Source: Planctomycetota bacterium (GTDB lineage Bacteria; Planctomycetota; Phycisphaerae; Phycisphaerales; UBA1924). Taken from it: a DNA stretch of 64,000 bases. The translations under genes were made by a program, and so were the position numbers. The notes beneath the pieces were generated by a model that saw only the letters and a list, made by a program, of their open reading frames with translations, did no database searches and was not told the DNA's origin. Location of the stretch: NCBI GenBank assembly GCA_963204725.1, contig CAUJHH010000058.1, forward strand, positions 62,001 to 126,000. Direction: 5' to 3'. Positions 26,900 through 35,538 of this stretch are shown in pieces (the first letter of the stretch is position 1; each line of letters starts with the position of its first letter).

Positions 26900-27448
26900 A
26901 TGCCTCAACAGCGAAGACTCGCGATCTGGGTCGGCATGGCGTTGTCGATCCTTCTTTTCTTTGTCGGTGCTTCGCTACGTTGGGGTCTGCATCTGCCGGC
27001 TATCCCGGCGCACTCACGCGCGTCCGATGCGAGAGAGCCCGCCGAACTTTCGCCGAACGAGCTGTTCATGGTGCAAGTGAACGGTCTCAACGGCTACATC
27101 GATCGAACGGGCGCCATGCGAATAAAGCCGCGATTCGAGCACGCAGGTCAATTCTGCGAGGGGCTCGCGTGGGCGTCTCAAGATCGGAAGTACGGGTACA
27201 TCAACACAACCGGTGAGTGGGTAATCGAGCCCGCATTCGACCTTGCGAAGCACTTCTCACGCGGCCTCGCGCCAACGCGAGACTCGAGCGGGTTGTACGG
27301 CTACATTGGTCCGGATGGATCGTGGGTGATCACGCCGAGATTTGAGAGCGCACACAGCTTCAACGCCGATGGTCGGGCTCTCGTTGGCAAGCTCTCATTG
27401 CCCGGCAGACTGCTCGCACGCATAGACGCGGAAACCGGCAGCGATTGA
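26900..27448 (+). CDS. WG-repeat protein, 5' part of an interrupted gene
   Basis: 182 residues up to a TGA at 27446-27448. An N-terminal transmembrane/signal helix (about residues 8-27) is followed by WG-type beta-repeats with the pattern G-Y-I-(D/N)-x-(T/P)-(G/D)-x-(M/W)-x-(I/V)-x-P-x-F (GYIDRTGAMRIKPRFEHA, GYINTTGEWVIEPAFDLA, GYIGPDGSWVITPRFESA). The same reading frame continues after the TGA with more WG repeats up to 27829, so this is probably the front part of a ~309-residue protein. It begins 12 bp after the sugar transferase gene on the same strand. WG-repeat proteins have no settled function. Confidence 0.75.
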   Translation: MPQQRRLAIWVGMALSILLFFVGASLRWGLHLPAIPAHSRASDAREPAELSPNELFMVQVNGLNGYIDRTGAMRIKPRFEHAGQFCEGLAWASQDRKYGYINTTGEWVIEPAFDLAKHFSRGLAPTRDSSGLYGYIGPDGSWVITPRFESAHSFNADGRALVGKLSLPGRLLARIDAETGSD

Positions 27449-27829
27449 ACATACTGGTGGATCAATACCTCCGGCCGCAGGGTTGCGCGATGTCCTGATC
27501 CGTCCGAGCCGGTCGTCGAGCGGGGCGGACTGGGTCGCAAGTGGGAGGGAGGACTTGTCGGCTTCGTGGACCACACCGGCGCGTACGTAATCCCACCCTC
27601 CTTTGCCGAAGCTGGCGACTTCTCCGAAGGGTTGGCACCGGCCCGCGCGGTCGGCGGCAAGTGGGGGTGCGTCGACGTTCGCGGGAATTGGGTAGTCGAG
27701 CCGAAATGGGATTGGGCGTACGGATACAGCGGCGGGCTCTGCGCGGTCACGCTCCACCAGGCAAACGGGTACGTTGATCGCGATAGCACGATCGTTTGGG
27801 CTCCGCCGGAGTGGACCGGTGCGAAGTGA
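27449..27829 (+). pseudogene. WG-repeat protein, 3' part after in-frame TGA
   Basis: In the same frame as the preceding WG-repeat gene the sequence reads TYWWINTSGRRVARC immediately after the stop, then GFVDHTGAYVIPPSFAEA, and ends with DVRGNWVVEPKWDWA and a last repeat before the stop at 27829. The 39 codons between the TGA and the first possible GTG start (27566) are open and WG-like. I therefore read this as one gene carrying a nonsense change, for example TGG to TGA in GSD-(W)-TYWW, rather than two genes. No frameshift is involved. Confidence 0.7.
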
Positions 27830-27839
27830 CGTCCCTCCA

Positions 27840-27845
27840 TAACAT
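27840..27845 (+). promoter_or_regulatory. Putative -10 element of mnmG
   Basis: TAACAT ends 6 nt before the mnmG ATG and no Shine-Dalgarno is present, so a leaderless mRNA is likely if this hexamer is used. Confidence 0.4.
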
Positions 27846-27851
27846 TCACCC

Positions 27852-29822
27852 ATGGCGGCTCGGTACGCGGTCATCGTGATCGGTGGTGGACATGCTGGCG
27901 TTGAAGCCGCGTGGGCAGCTGCCAATATGCTCCCCATCCGCAAGGGAGAGCCGGCTACCGTCGCGCTCGTGACAGCCGATCCATCCAAGATCGGCGTCAT
28001 GTCGTGCAATCCAGCGATCGGCGGCCTTGCAAAGGGCCAGATCGTTCGCGAGATCGACGCCATGGGCGGCCTGATGGCTCTCGTGACCGACGCGACCGGC
28101 ATCCAGTTCAAGGTCCTGAACACCTCCAAGGGTGCCGCTGTCCACGGCCCGCGGGCCCAATGCGACAAGCATGCCTACGCGCGGGCGGTCCAGTCGCTCG
28201 TCACCTCACGCGCTGAGATCGAAGTGATCGCAGCGAGCGTCGAGCGAATTCTGGTTGATGGTGCTCGCGCCCGCGGCGTAATCGTCTTGACGCCCAACGG
28301 TTCGCAGTCGCTGGAGGCCGATGCGATCGTGCTCACCACAGGCACGTTCATGCGAGCTCTCATGCACTGTGGTGAGCGTATGACCGAGGGCGGTCGCCAC
28401 GGTGAGCATGCCGCAGTCGGAATCGCGGCTTCGCTCAGCGAGCTCGGCTTCGAACTCGGACGTCTCAAGACAGGCACGCCCCCTCGTCTTCGCAAGGGCT
28501 CGATTCGATGGGACGATCTTTCACCGCAGCACGGCGACGATCCGCCGGTGCCATTCAGCGACCTGACCAACGAGCGAATCGTTTCCGGCGAGCGTGTGGG
28601 CTGGCGCGTGGGCGATCTGACACTCGATCGCTTCCCGCTGCTTCCGCAAATCGAGTGCCGCCAGACCTCAACGAATGCCGCGGCACATGGCCTCATCCGC
28701 GAGAACCTCCACCGTGCGCCCATGTTCTCCGGTCAGATCGAGTCCATCGGTCCACGCTATTGCCCGTCGATCGAGGACAAGGTCGTTCGGTTTGCTGATC
28801 GCGACACACACGGTGTGTTCCTCGAGCCCGAGTCGCTCGAGGACGACTGGATCTACTGCAACGGAATCTCCACGAGTCTTCCCGCCGATGTGCAGGACGC
28901 GGTTGTCCGCGCGATGCCCGGTTGTGAGAACGCGGAGATCCTTCGTCACGGTTACGCCGTCGAATACGACATAGTCCGCCCGCACCAACTCTACGCGACG
29001 GGCATGACCAAACGCGTCCACGGGCTCTTTCTGGCGGGTCAGATCAACGGTACCAGCGGCTACGAGGAGGCCGCCGGGCAGGGTCTCATTGCCGGCATCA
29101 ACGCCGCTCGCCTCGTCCGCTCCGAGACGGAGTTCACACTCGGACGTGACCAGGCATACATTGGCGTGATGATGGACGATCTGGTCACCAAGACCCCGGT
29201 CGAGCCATACAGGATGTTCACAAGTCGCGCGGAGCACCGGCTCTTGCTGCGTTCCGACAACGCGGGGCAGCGGCTGACGCCGCTCGCACAGAAGGTCGGC
29301 ATTCTTTCCCACACGGAGCTCGGCCTCCGACGGATTTCGCTGCGCGCAGCCAGTGACGCGTCACGCGATTGCCTCGAATCGTTGATTGACAGCACCACCA
29401 TCGACGGCCGCTCGCTCGACCACCGGATCCGCGCTTCCGAGATGGATGTTGCTTCTTTCCGCTCGACTATCGCTGGAGCCTGTGGCGAGGCCGTATCTTC
29501 GTCTTTCAGCGATACTGTCCTTCGCTCAACGCTCGCAGATCGACGCTACGCGCCGCTTTTGAGCCGGCAGCGAGCCGAGATCCGTCGTCATGCTGAGATG
29601 GAGTCAAAGCGCCTCCCGGCAGGATTCGACTATCACGCCTGCGCGTCGCTCCGCAACGAGGCACGGCAGGCGCTGGCCCGATTCCTGCCCGCCACCTTCG
29701 GCCAGGCGGCGAGGCTCGAGGGGATCACTCCCGCAGACATCACACTCCTATCTGTGCTCGTCGCGCGATCACGCGATAAGGATTCCGAAGTCCGACGGGA
29801 CACCAAGGCCTCACATTCATGA
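27852..29822 (+). CDS. mnmG: tRNA uridine-5-carboxymethylaminomethyl modification enzyme MnmG
   Basis: 656 residues. The FAD-binding motif VIVIGGGHAGVEAAWAAA is at the N-terminus, followed by the MnmG signatures VMSCNPAIGGLAKGQIVREID, GTFMRALMHCGE, LKTGTPPRL, GQINGTSGYEEAAGQGL and SRAEHRLLLRSDNA (the quoted parts are shortened). MnmG with MnmE modifies U34 of several tRNAs. A C-terminal helical domain is present. The start lacks a Shine-Dalgarno but is preceded by TAACAT at -6. The stop overlaps the antiporter start by 4 bp. A shortened MnmE-like GTPase is encoded at 47.2 kb. Confidence 0.95.
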   Translation: MAARYAVIVIGGGHAGVEAAWAAANMLPIRKGEPATVALVTADPSKIGVMSCNPAIGGLAKGQIVREIDAMGGLMALVTDATGIQFKVLNTSKGAAVHGPRAQCDKHAYARAVQSLVTSRAEIEVIAASVERILVDGARARGVIVLTPNGSQSLEADAIVLTTGTFMRALMHCGERMTEGGRHGEHAAVGIAASLSELGFELGRLKTGTPPRLRKGSIRWDDLSPQHGDDPPVPFSDLTNERIVSGERVGWRVGDLTLDRFPLLPQIECRQTSTNAAAHGLIRENLHRAPMFSGQIESIGPRYCPSIEDKVVRFADRDTHGVFLEPESLEDDWIYCNGISTSLPADVQDAVVRAMPGCENAEILRHGYAVEYDIVRPHQLYATGMTKRVHGLFLAGQINGTSGYEEAAGQGLIAGINAARLVRSETEFTLGRDQAYIGVMMDDLVTKTPVEPYRMFTSRAEHRLLLRSDNAGQRLTPLAQKVGILSHTELGLRRISLRAASDASRDCLESLIDSTTIDGRSLDHRIRASEMDVASFRSTIAGACGEAVSSSFSDTVLRSTLADRRYAPLLSRQRAEIRRHAEMESKRLPAGFDYHACASLRNEARQALARFLPATFGQAARLEGITPADITLLSVLVARSRDKDSEVRRDTKASHS

Positions 29823-31606
29823 CCAATGTACCGCTCTTGCTCTCCTCTTCCGACAATACATCGTCCGGCGTGCTCGTCGCGCTTGTTGTCATGCTCGTGG
29901 GCGCAGCCCTGCTCGCGATCGTCATGACTCGGCTTCGTCAGGCGACCATCCCCGGATACCTGCTCGCGGGCGCGATCATGGGACCGCACGCGCTCGGATG
30001 GGTCGCCGATAGCGAATCGATCGAGTCCATCTCACACCTCGCCACGATCCTGTTGATGTTCGGCATCGGCCTCCACATGGAACTCTCGCAGAACCGACGT
30101 GACTTGATCCCAGTCACGCTCGTGGGGGTGATCTCGACACTTCTCTCGGCGATTACCATTGCGATTGCCGGGAATCTGCTGGGACTGGCGCTGCCAGCCG
30201 CGATCACCGTCGGGCTGGCGATGTCGATGTCCTCGACCGCCGTCGTGGCCCGCATCCTGAATGAGCGCCGCGAGCTTCGCCAACTCGCAGGCCGCGTCTC
30301 GTTCACCATCTTGCTCGTGCAGGATTTTTTCGCTGTGGGCATCCTCGCCGCCATACCCATTCTCGCGGCATGGTCACGCCGCACATCCGGCGGCTCTCAC
30401 GAAAGCGCACCCGCTGCCATCGGCTCCTGGCTGGATCTCGTAGGACAGGGAGCGACAAAGATTGCGATCATCATCGCATTCCTGCTGTTCGGGAAGTACA
30501 TCCTGCCCCGGATCATGCGAGAGGCGGCGCGCGTCGCCAAGGGGGAGGTCATGCTCGTGGTGTCAGGCGCGGTCGCCCTGTCCGCTGCCGGTGTTGCAAC
30601 GCTCGCTGGCCTCAGCGCCGAACTCGGCGCGTTCGTCGCGGGCATGCTGCTGGCCTCGACGCCGTTCCGCCATCAGATCGTCGGACAGCTCGAGCCGATG
30701 CGAGACCTTTTCCTCGCGATTTTCTTCGCATCGGTCGGACTGCAGGTCGACTTCGTTGTCATCGGGCAGCTCTGGTGGCAGATCCTCATCGGAATCGTTG
30801 GCCTCATCACGCTCAAAGCGCTCTCGATTGGTCTGAGCACTTGGGCAGTGGGCGCTCCGCCGACTGTCTCTGCGACCGTCGGACTTTCACTCTCACAATC
30901 CGGCGAATTCGCGCTGGTCGTGCTCACGGTGTCGTTTGGTGCGGGTGTGATCGGCGAAGAAGCGATGCGCACCGCACTCCCAATCGTCGTGCTCTCTCTC
31001 ATATGTACGCCGTGGCTCATGGCATTGGCCAGACGCTTCGCGCCGCACCTCGCCCCCGCGCCGCTTGCGCCATGGCGAGTCGCCGCGGCTCTTCGGGCGG
31101 ACACGCCAGACCTACCCGCAGACCTCTCCGCTGGCGTAACGTGTCGCGCTGTGATCGCGGGCTTCGGGCCGGTCGGGCGCGCCGTTGCAGACCGACTCGA
31201 CCTCCTCGGCATTCCCTACACCATCATCGAACTCAATCCCGAGACCGTCGAACGACAGCGGGCCCTTGGTCGCTCGGTGGTGTATGGCGATGCGACCAAC
31301 TTTGAAGTGCTCGAAGCCGTTCGCATCGAGGGCGCATCCGTCGTCGTGCTCGCCATCCCGGACGACGAGGCCACGATTCGCGCGTGCCGCGTCATCCGAG
31401 CCCGGACGCCCGATGCGTTCATTGTCGCGCGCACGAACGTGTTGCGACAAGGCCTCGTCATCAGAGAAGCTGGCGCCAGTGCGGTCACGGTCGACGAGAT
31501 CGCGGCCGCTGAGTCGCTCACGCGAGAGGTTGTAGCCCACATCGAGCGAATCACATCTCCGGTGCCCGAAGAGTTCGATGCTTCTGATTCGCCGACTAAT
31601 CCTTGA
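29819..31606 (+). CDS. CPA2-family cation:proton antiporter with TrkA-N domain (KefB-like)
   Basis: 595 residues. About 12-13 transmembrane helices occupy residues 15-400, with family patterns such as LLAGAIMGPHALGW, MSMSSTAVVARIL and ELGAFVAGMLLAST. From about residue 440 a cytoplasmic Rossmann TrkA-N (RCK-N) domain follows: VIAGFGPVGRAVADRL and VVYGDATNFEVLEA. Such proteins exchange K+ or Na+ for H+ and are gated by nucleotides or glutathione conjugates. The ATG overlaps the mnmG stop by 4 bp. The 3' end overlaps the convergent UVR gene by 11 bp. Confidence 0.92.
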   Translation: MTNVPLLLSSSDNTSSGVLVALVVMLVGAALLAIVMTRLRQATIPGYLLAGAIMGPHALGWVADSESIESISHLATILLMFGIGLHMELSQNRRDLIPVTLVGVISTLLSAITIAIAGNLLGLALPAAITVGLAMSMSSTAVVARILNERRELRQLAGRVSFTILLVQDFFAVGILAAIPILAAWSRRTSGGSHESAPAAIGSWLDLVGQGATKIAIIIAFLLFGKYILPRIMREAARVAKGEVMLVVSGAVALSAAGVATLAGLSAELGAFVAGMLLASTPFRHQIVGQLEPMRDLFLAIFFASVGLQVDFVVIGQLWWQILIGIVGLITLKALSIGLSTWAVGAPPTVSATVGLSLSQSGEFALVVLTVSFGAGVIGEEAMRTALPIVVLSLICTPWLMALARRFAPHLAPAPLAPWRVAAALRADTPDLPADLSAGVTCRAVIAGFGPVGRAVADRLDLLGIPYTIIELNPETVERQRALGRSVVYGDATNFEVLEAVRIEGASVVVLAIPDDEATIRACRVIRARTPDAFIVARTNVLRQGLVIREAGASAVTVDEIAAAESLTREVVAHIERITSPVPEEFDASDSPTNP

Positions 31607-32429
31607 TCTGCCGGATCTCGTCCCGCAGGATCGCGGCCAGTTCGTAGTTCTCGTCCTCGATCGCCTTCGCGAGCCGCGCTCGCAGCTCGCTCGTCTGGCT
31701 CACGGGCAGCTCTGGACTCGCTGGCGTTGTGGTCACGAGCGCGTCACGCATCGACCGAAGTGCATGCACCTCGGCCGAGTGCTCGAACTGTTCCGGCGAC
31801 TGCTCATCGAAGAGTCGTCGCAACGCCTCCAGGCCCTCGTCGATCGCCACGATCGCCGCCTTCGGCTCGTTCTCTCGAAGCGACCTGCCCGCCATCGCCC
31901 TCGCCCGGATCATCGTGACATAGGGCCGGAACTGCTCGAGTGCCGTGCGATCCGACTCGCCCAACGCATGAGCCGCACAAAAATCGAGCAACCGGAGATT
32001 CCGCGTTGTGTCCCGGATCACGCGGTCAAAGTCCTCGACCGCGAGCAGCCCAACGTAGCGGTGGTAGTACTGCACAGCCTCCTCGCGCAGCATGCGGCAT
32101 TCGTCCGGCCCCAGGAAGCGAAACGTCTCCCGTCCTTCGCTCGAGGCTCCAAGCTCGTACGCCGGGCTCGCCTCAGAGGCCTGGCCAGTGCCCTCATCCA
32201 TGCTGTCAAGGCCAGCAACCGCGGCTTGGTCTTCGTACATGTCCAGCAGACTCTCGAACCCGTTGGGCTTCTGGCCGTCCGGACGGCCGTCGAGCCTCAT
32301 CTGCAAGACTCCGAGGTCGACGCGCAACTGAAGGAATTCCTCGCCGTCCGGCGACTGAACAAGTCGAGCCGTGATATGGCCAGGCTCGTAGGGCCACTCG
32401 TTCAGGAAGGAGGTTAGGTTGTTGTTCAT
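31596..32429 (-). CDS. UVR (UvrB/UvrC) motif protein
   Basis: 277 residues, acidic, without signal or membrane segment. The last ~35 residues form a UVR motif (LRARLAKAIEDENYELAAIL then RDEIRQI), the helical hairpin by which UvrB and UvrC interact and which also occurs in McsA-like proteins. The N-terminal region (1-90) is beta-type and the middle (about 105-225) helical, with no family I know. There are no McsA-type zinc cysteines. Its task may be to recruit partners; a direct repair role is not shown. Confidence 0.72.
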   Translation of the reverse strand: MNNNLTSFLNEWPYEPGHITARLVQSPDGEEFLQLRVDLGVLQMRLDGRPDGQKPNGFESLLDMYEDQAAVAGLDSMDEGTGQASEASPAYELGASSEGRETFRFLGPDECRMLREEAVQYYHRYVGLLAVEDFDRVIRDTTRNLRLLDFCAAHALGESDRTALEQFRPYVTMIRARAMAGRSLRENEPKAAIVAIDEGLEALRRLFDEQSPEQFEHSAEVHALRSMRDALVTTTPASPELPVSQTSELRARLAKAIEDENYELAAILRDEIRQIKD

Positions 32430-32802
32430 GTTAATCGACGCCCTATTCCAGAAAGTACGGCCAAATCAGCGATTCGCAGGGGTCTGGTCACCCCGGTGAC
32501 GTCTTTCTTTTGGCAGGGAAGTCTAGGTTCGCGTCGCGTTGCTTCCGCGACCGGCATCCGACGTTCGGAGTGTATCCGGACCCGATCGTCCCCTGCAGGT
32601 CTCGCATTCATAGGGAATTACGAGCGATAACCACTTGGAAATACACAAACTTCAAGTGCTAACTTGACCTCGACGATGCAACCGGGAGGATTTTGGCAGC
32701 GAATCTTGAAGGTGAGTGGCGTTCCTGAGTTTTCGTGGCATGTTGTAAGGTGAGAGAGACTCGGCCGGAGGGTCGGGTCGCACGCGGAAGGTGGGATGAG
32801 AC
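32430..32802. other. Intergenic region between divergent UVR-motif and sigma factor genes
   Basis: 373 bp without a convincing gene. It must hold the promoters of both divergent genes. Visible elements: a perfect inverted repeat at 32487-32500 (GTCAC, four-base CCCG loop, GTGAC) followed by a T-rich stretch on the plus strand; a TTGACC at 32664-32669 that could be a -35 for the sigma gene, though no good -10 follows at 16-18 bp; and a relatively AT-rich patch at 32610-32665. No tRNA or conserved RNA was recognised. Confidence 0.5.
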
Positions 32803-33756
32803 GTGAGCGGCAAGAGTGAGCTGTCGGGCTACGCCCGGCGGGAACTGCAGTCGGACCTCCAGCTCTATTTGAGGGGCATACACGAGGTGCCGCTGCTGAC
32901 CGCCGAGGAAGAGCGTGAACTGGGTTGGGCGATCGTCAACGAGAATTGCCCCGCGGCGCGTGAGCGCATGGTGCGGGCGAATCTGCGATTGGTCGTCTCA
33001 ATCGCGAAGAACTACATGAATCGTGGCCTGCCCCTGACCGACCTCATCGAGGACGGCAACATCGGGCTGCTGCGCGCTGTGGAGGGGTTTGATCCCGCCC
33101 AGGGTGCTCGCTTCAGCACCTACGCGTCGTGGTGGATCAAGCAGGCGATCAAGCGTGCCCTGATCAACGCGACCCAGCAGATCCACGTTCCGGCCTACAT
33201 GGTCGAACTGATCGCGAAGTGGAAGGTCGCCCAGCGCAAGCTGGAGGCCGAACTCGGCTACACCCCAACGGTGCAACAGCTCGCCGACGCGATGAACATC
33301 CCGGTCAAGAAGGTCAAGATCATCAAGCGGGCGATCAAGGCCTTGAACTCCACCGTTCGTGAGCCCCAGGGCCGCGACGGAGAGATGATCAGCCTCGCCG
33401 ATGTCGTCGCCGATACGCGGATGCAGACTCCCGACGACAACGTGCTCCACGGCGATGAGCTTGGCGTCCTCCGTCGCCTGCTCGACGCCATCGACGAGCG
33501 AGAGGCCGTTATCCTTCGACTCCGATTTGGCCTCGACGGTCAGGAGCCGATGACCCTCAAACAGATTGCCGAAGAAGTCGGCATCAGCCGCGAGCGAGTT
33601 CGTCAGATCGTTGATGAGGCACTGACCCGCCTCAACCAGCAGATCACGGACGACAAGCCCAGCCGCTTCTACCGCGCTGCTCCAGGGCGGGATGAGGAAG
33701 CCGCGCCGGCTCGTTCAGAGGACGCAGGCACCACCTCGCGTCAGACCGTCGGCTGA
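32803..33756 (+). CDS. RNA polymerase sigma-70 family factor (RpoD/RpoS group)
   Basis: 317 residues from GTG 32803. Regions in order: 1.2 (SDLQLYLRGIHEVPLLTAEE), 2.1-2.4 (RMVRANLRLVVSIAKNYMNR, LIEDGNIGLLRAVEGFDP, FSTYASWWIKQAIKRAL), 3 (PAYMVELIAKWKVAQRKLEA), and 4.1-4.2 (LRLRFGLDGQEPMTLKQIAE, ISRERVRQIVDEALTRL). Region 1.1 and the large non-conserved insert of classical RpoD are absent, so it is a compact primary-type or group-2 sigma factor. The last ~35 residues are a charged tail. A terminator hairpin follows at 33786. Confidence 0.92.
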   Translation: MSGKSELSGYARRELQSDLQLYLRGIHEVPLLTAEEERELGWAIVNENCPAARERMVRANLRLVVSIAKNYMNRGLPLTDLIEDGNIGLLRAVEGFDPAQGARFSTYASWWIKQAIKRALINATQQIHVPAYMVELIAKWKVAQRKLEAELGYTPTVQQLADAMNIPVKKVKIIKRAIKALNSTVREPQGRDGEMISLADVVADTRMQTPDDNVLHGDELGVLRRLLDAIDEREAVILRLRFGLDGQEPMTLKQIAEEVGISRERVRQIVDEALTRLNQQITDDKPSRFYRAAPGRDEEAAPARSEDAGTTSRQTVG

Positions 33757-33785
33757 AACGCTCGGATTGGCAACTTGAGTTTCAC

Positions 33786-33818
33786 ATGGGCACGTCGCGA
33801 GGCGTGCCCATTTCGTTT
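33786..33818 (+). terminator. Rho-independent terminator of the sigma factor gene
   Basis: A perfect 9-bp stem ATGGGCACG / CGTGCCCAT with an 8-nt loop begins 29 bp after the sigma factor stop and is followed by TTCGTTT. Stem strength and position fit termination; the T tract is imperfect. Confidence 0.65.
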
Positions 33819-33873
33819 GGAGACCGTGCAGACTCGCTGGTTCCCATGCCTGACGAACGCCGCCGCCTTGTGC

Positions 33874-33879
33874 TACCAT
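33874..33879 (+). promoter_or_regulatory. Putative -10 element of the secreted protein gene at 33888
   Basis: TACCAT ends 8 nt before the chosen ATG, with no Shine-Dalgarno between. It lies downstream of the sigma-gene terminator, so this gene likely has its own promoter. Confidence 0.35.
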
Positions 33880-33887
33880 CCGCGGCC

Positions 33888-35462
33888 ATGCAACACCGAA
33901 TGTGTCCCGGTTTCTCGCGCGTTTCCTCGCTCCTGGTGCTCGTCTGCATCGTGCTCGCTCCGGCGATCGCGAGTGCCGATGACTTTGTCGATCGCGTGAA
34001 CGGTGCGTTCCAAGCGATTCGCCCCGAACTCCGCTCGGACTTGGTGCTCCTTCCCGTCCTCGGGAAGATGGCGTCGCCCCCGCTTGGCGTTGATCGGATC
34101 GAGCGAGCCCGCCTGATCCCCGCTGGCTCCCAGCAGTGGGCAGCCGCGGAGACTTGGGCATTGGGCGAGCCTCAGCAGGCCGTTTTGAGAGCGATCCACG
34201 AGGTCACGCAAGAGGCAGACTATCGCATCGCGTTCGGATTCGGCCAGCCCTACGGAGCTCAGGGTGTGCCGATCGCGCAGATCCGCGACAAGCTGTACAC
34301 AGAATTGGGCGACCCACCCATGCTTGCCGCCGCCCGTCACATGTACCTGCCGGCGTTCGACCACGTCTCGTGTCTGGTCAATGTCGAAGCCACGCGTCTC
34401 GCCGCCGCTGGCGACCCGAACGGCGCTGTCGATCTGCTCGTTGACTGGACATTCTTCTGCCGCCAGATTGCCGACCGGGAGTTTGCCACCGAGGTGATCT
34501 GGGCGATGGAGGAGATGTCGCGCACGTTCGAGCGAGTTCGCGACATCGCATACCAGGACTCGCGAGCTTCTTCGGCATCCGCCACGACTGAACGCCTGAA
34601 GGCCGTGATCGATCGGCTCGAAGAGCGTGGCTACCTCGGCATAGAACGCATCACGCTCCCCAGCGCAGACGCCATCGGTGCCCAACAGGCGATCGCCCGT
34701 GTCTATCTCGAACGAGCGGGGGTCAACAGCGCGACCTTCGGCACGACGCTTGCCCGCCTGCGGAGTTCCGACCGCCCCTTGCGCCTTCTTGGAGAGGCAG
34801 CGAAGTGGGACGCGATCGCCGATCGCCAGAAGAACTGGTTCGACATCCGTGACACGCTTTCCAAGGTGAGCAACGACTGGACAAGCCGCTGGGCGCTCGA
34901 CGCATTCGACCCGCGAATGGCCCAGACCTATGAGTACCGCACGCTCGATGCCAGCTCCAGCGTCATCCAGGTGACCGTGCCGGACGCGGGGAAGATCTTC
35001 GACGTGCGTCAGATCCTGCGCACCGAGGCCCTCGCGACTCGCTGCGCCCTCGCGATCTACTGCGCCAGGCTCAATGGGTCTCAGTGGCCGACGACGCTCG
35101 CTGCGGTTCGCCCAATCTGGATCCCGCAACTCGAAATCGACCCGTTCAATCCGCGCCGCGAACGGGGAGCGAAGCCCCCGCTCGAGTACTTCGTGCCCAT
35201 CCGCGACACCCGGTCCCAGTTCGGCGCACGCGAGGACTCCGAAGCCCACGAGATCAACATCGTGACCAGCGGCGCGAACTTCTCCCGACGCATCGGAGAG
35301 GACCAGTTCATCCTCTATTCCGTCGGCGGCAACGGTGGCAAGGACTGGGCCCGCCGCGTCCAGAACACCGCCGAAAACGTCGCAAACGCCGACTACCTTG
35401 CCTGGCCGCCCGTGCTTTCGCTGCAACGACAGCACATGACCGACAGCGGCCAGCTCAAGTAA
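33888..35462 (+). CDS. Hypothetical exported protein
   Basis: 524 residues from ATG 33888. A signal peptide (hydrophobic core SSLLVLVCIVLAPAIASA, cleavage likely before DDFV) indicates export. The rest is mostly helical with conserved-looking Trp, Arg and Pro, and no domain I can name. Late segments (CALAIYCARLNGSQWPTTLA and LEIDPFNPR, with a tyrosine-rich end) recall type-II-secretion-like or DUF proteins in planctomycetes that read out 'P-x-D-P-(F/Y)-x-G', but this is only a loose resemblance. Earlier in-frame starts (33786, 33846) lie within or next to the terminator and would bury the signal peptide. Confidence 0.68.
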   Translation: MQHRMCPGFSRVSSLLVLVCIVLAPAIASADDFVDRVNGAFQAIRPELRSDLVLLPVLGKMASPPLGVDRIERARLIPAGSQQWAAAETWALGEPQQAVLRAIHEVTQEADYRIAFGFGQPYGAQGVPIAQIRDKLYTELGDPPMLAAARHMYLPAFDHVSCLVNVEATRLAAAGDPNGAVDLLVDWTFFCRQIADREFATEVIWAMEEMSRTFERVRDIAYQDSRASSASATTERLKAVIDRLEERGYLGIERITLPSADAIGAQQAIARVYLERAGVNSATFGTTLARLRSSDRPLRLLGEAAKWDAIADRQKNWFDIRDTLSKVSNDWTSRWALDAFDPRMAQTYEYRTLDASSSVIQVTVPDAGKIFDVRQILRTEALATRCALAIYCARLNGSQWPTTLAAVRPIWIPQLEIDPFNPRRERGAKPPLEYFVPIRDTRSQFGAREDSEAHEINIVTSGANFSRRIGEDQFILYSVGGNGGKDWARRVQNTAENVANADYLAWPPVLSLQRQHMTDSGQLK

Positions 35463-35538
35463 CACCCGGCATGCCTCGGGCATCAAAGATGCCGACCGGC
35501 GCAGCTGCGCGTCACGCGGCGTCGAAGGAGATTGCACC

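Noticed and set aside
27446..27448. TGA in the WG-repeat gene as a selenocysteine codon
   Set aside because: WG repeats are not redox proteins, no hairpin of SECIS type was seen just after the codon, and a Trp codon differs by a single base.
32487..32500. Hairpin followed by T-rich sequence read as a terminator
   Set aside because: It lies in the divergent promoter region, with no plus-strand gene ending there; the stem is only 5 bp. Kept as part of the intergenic description.
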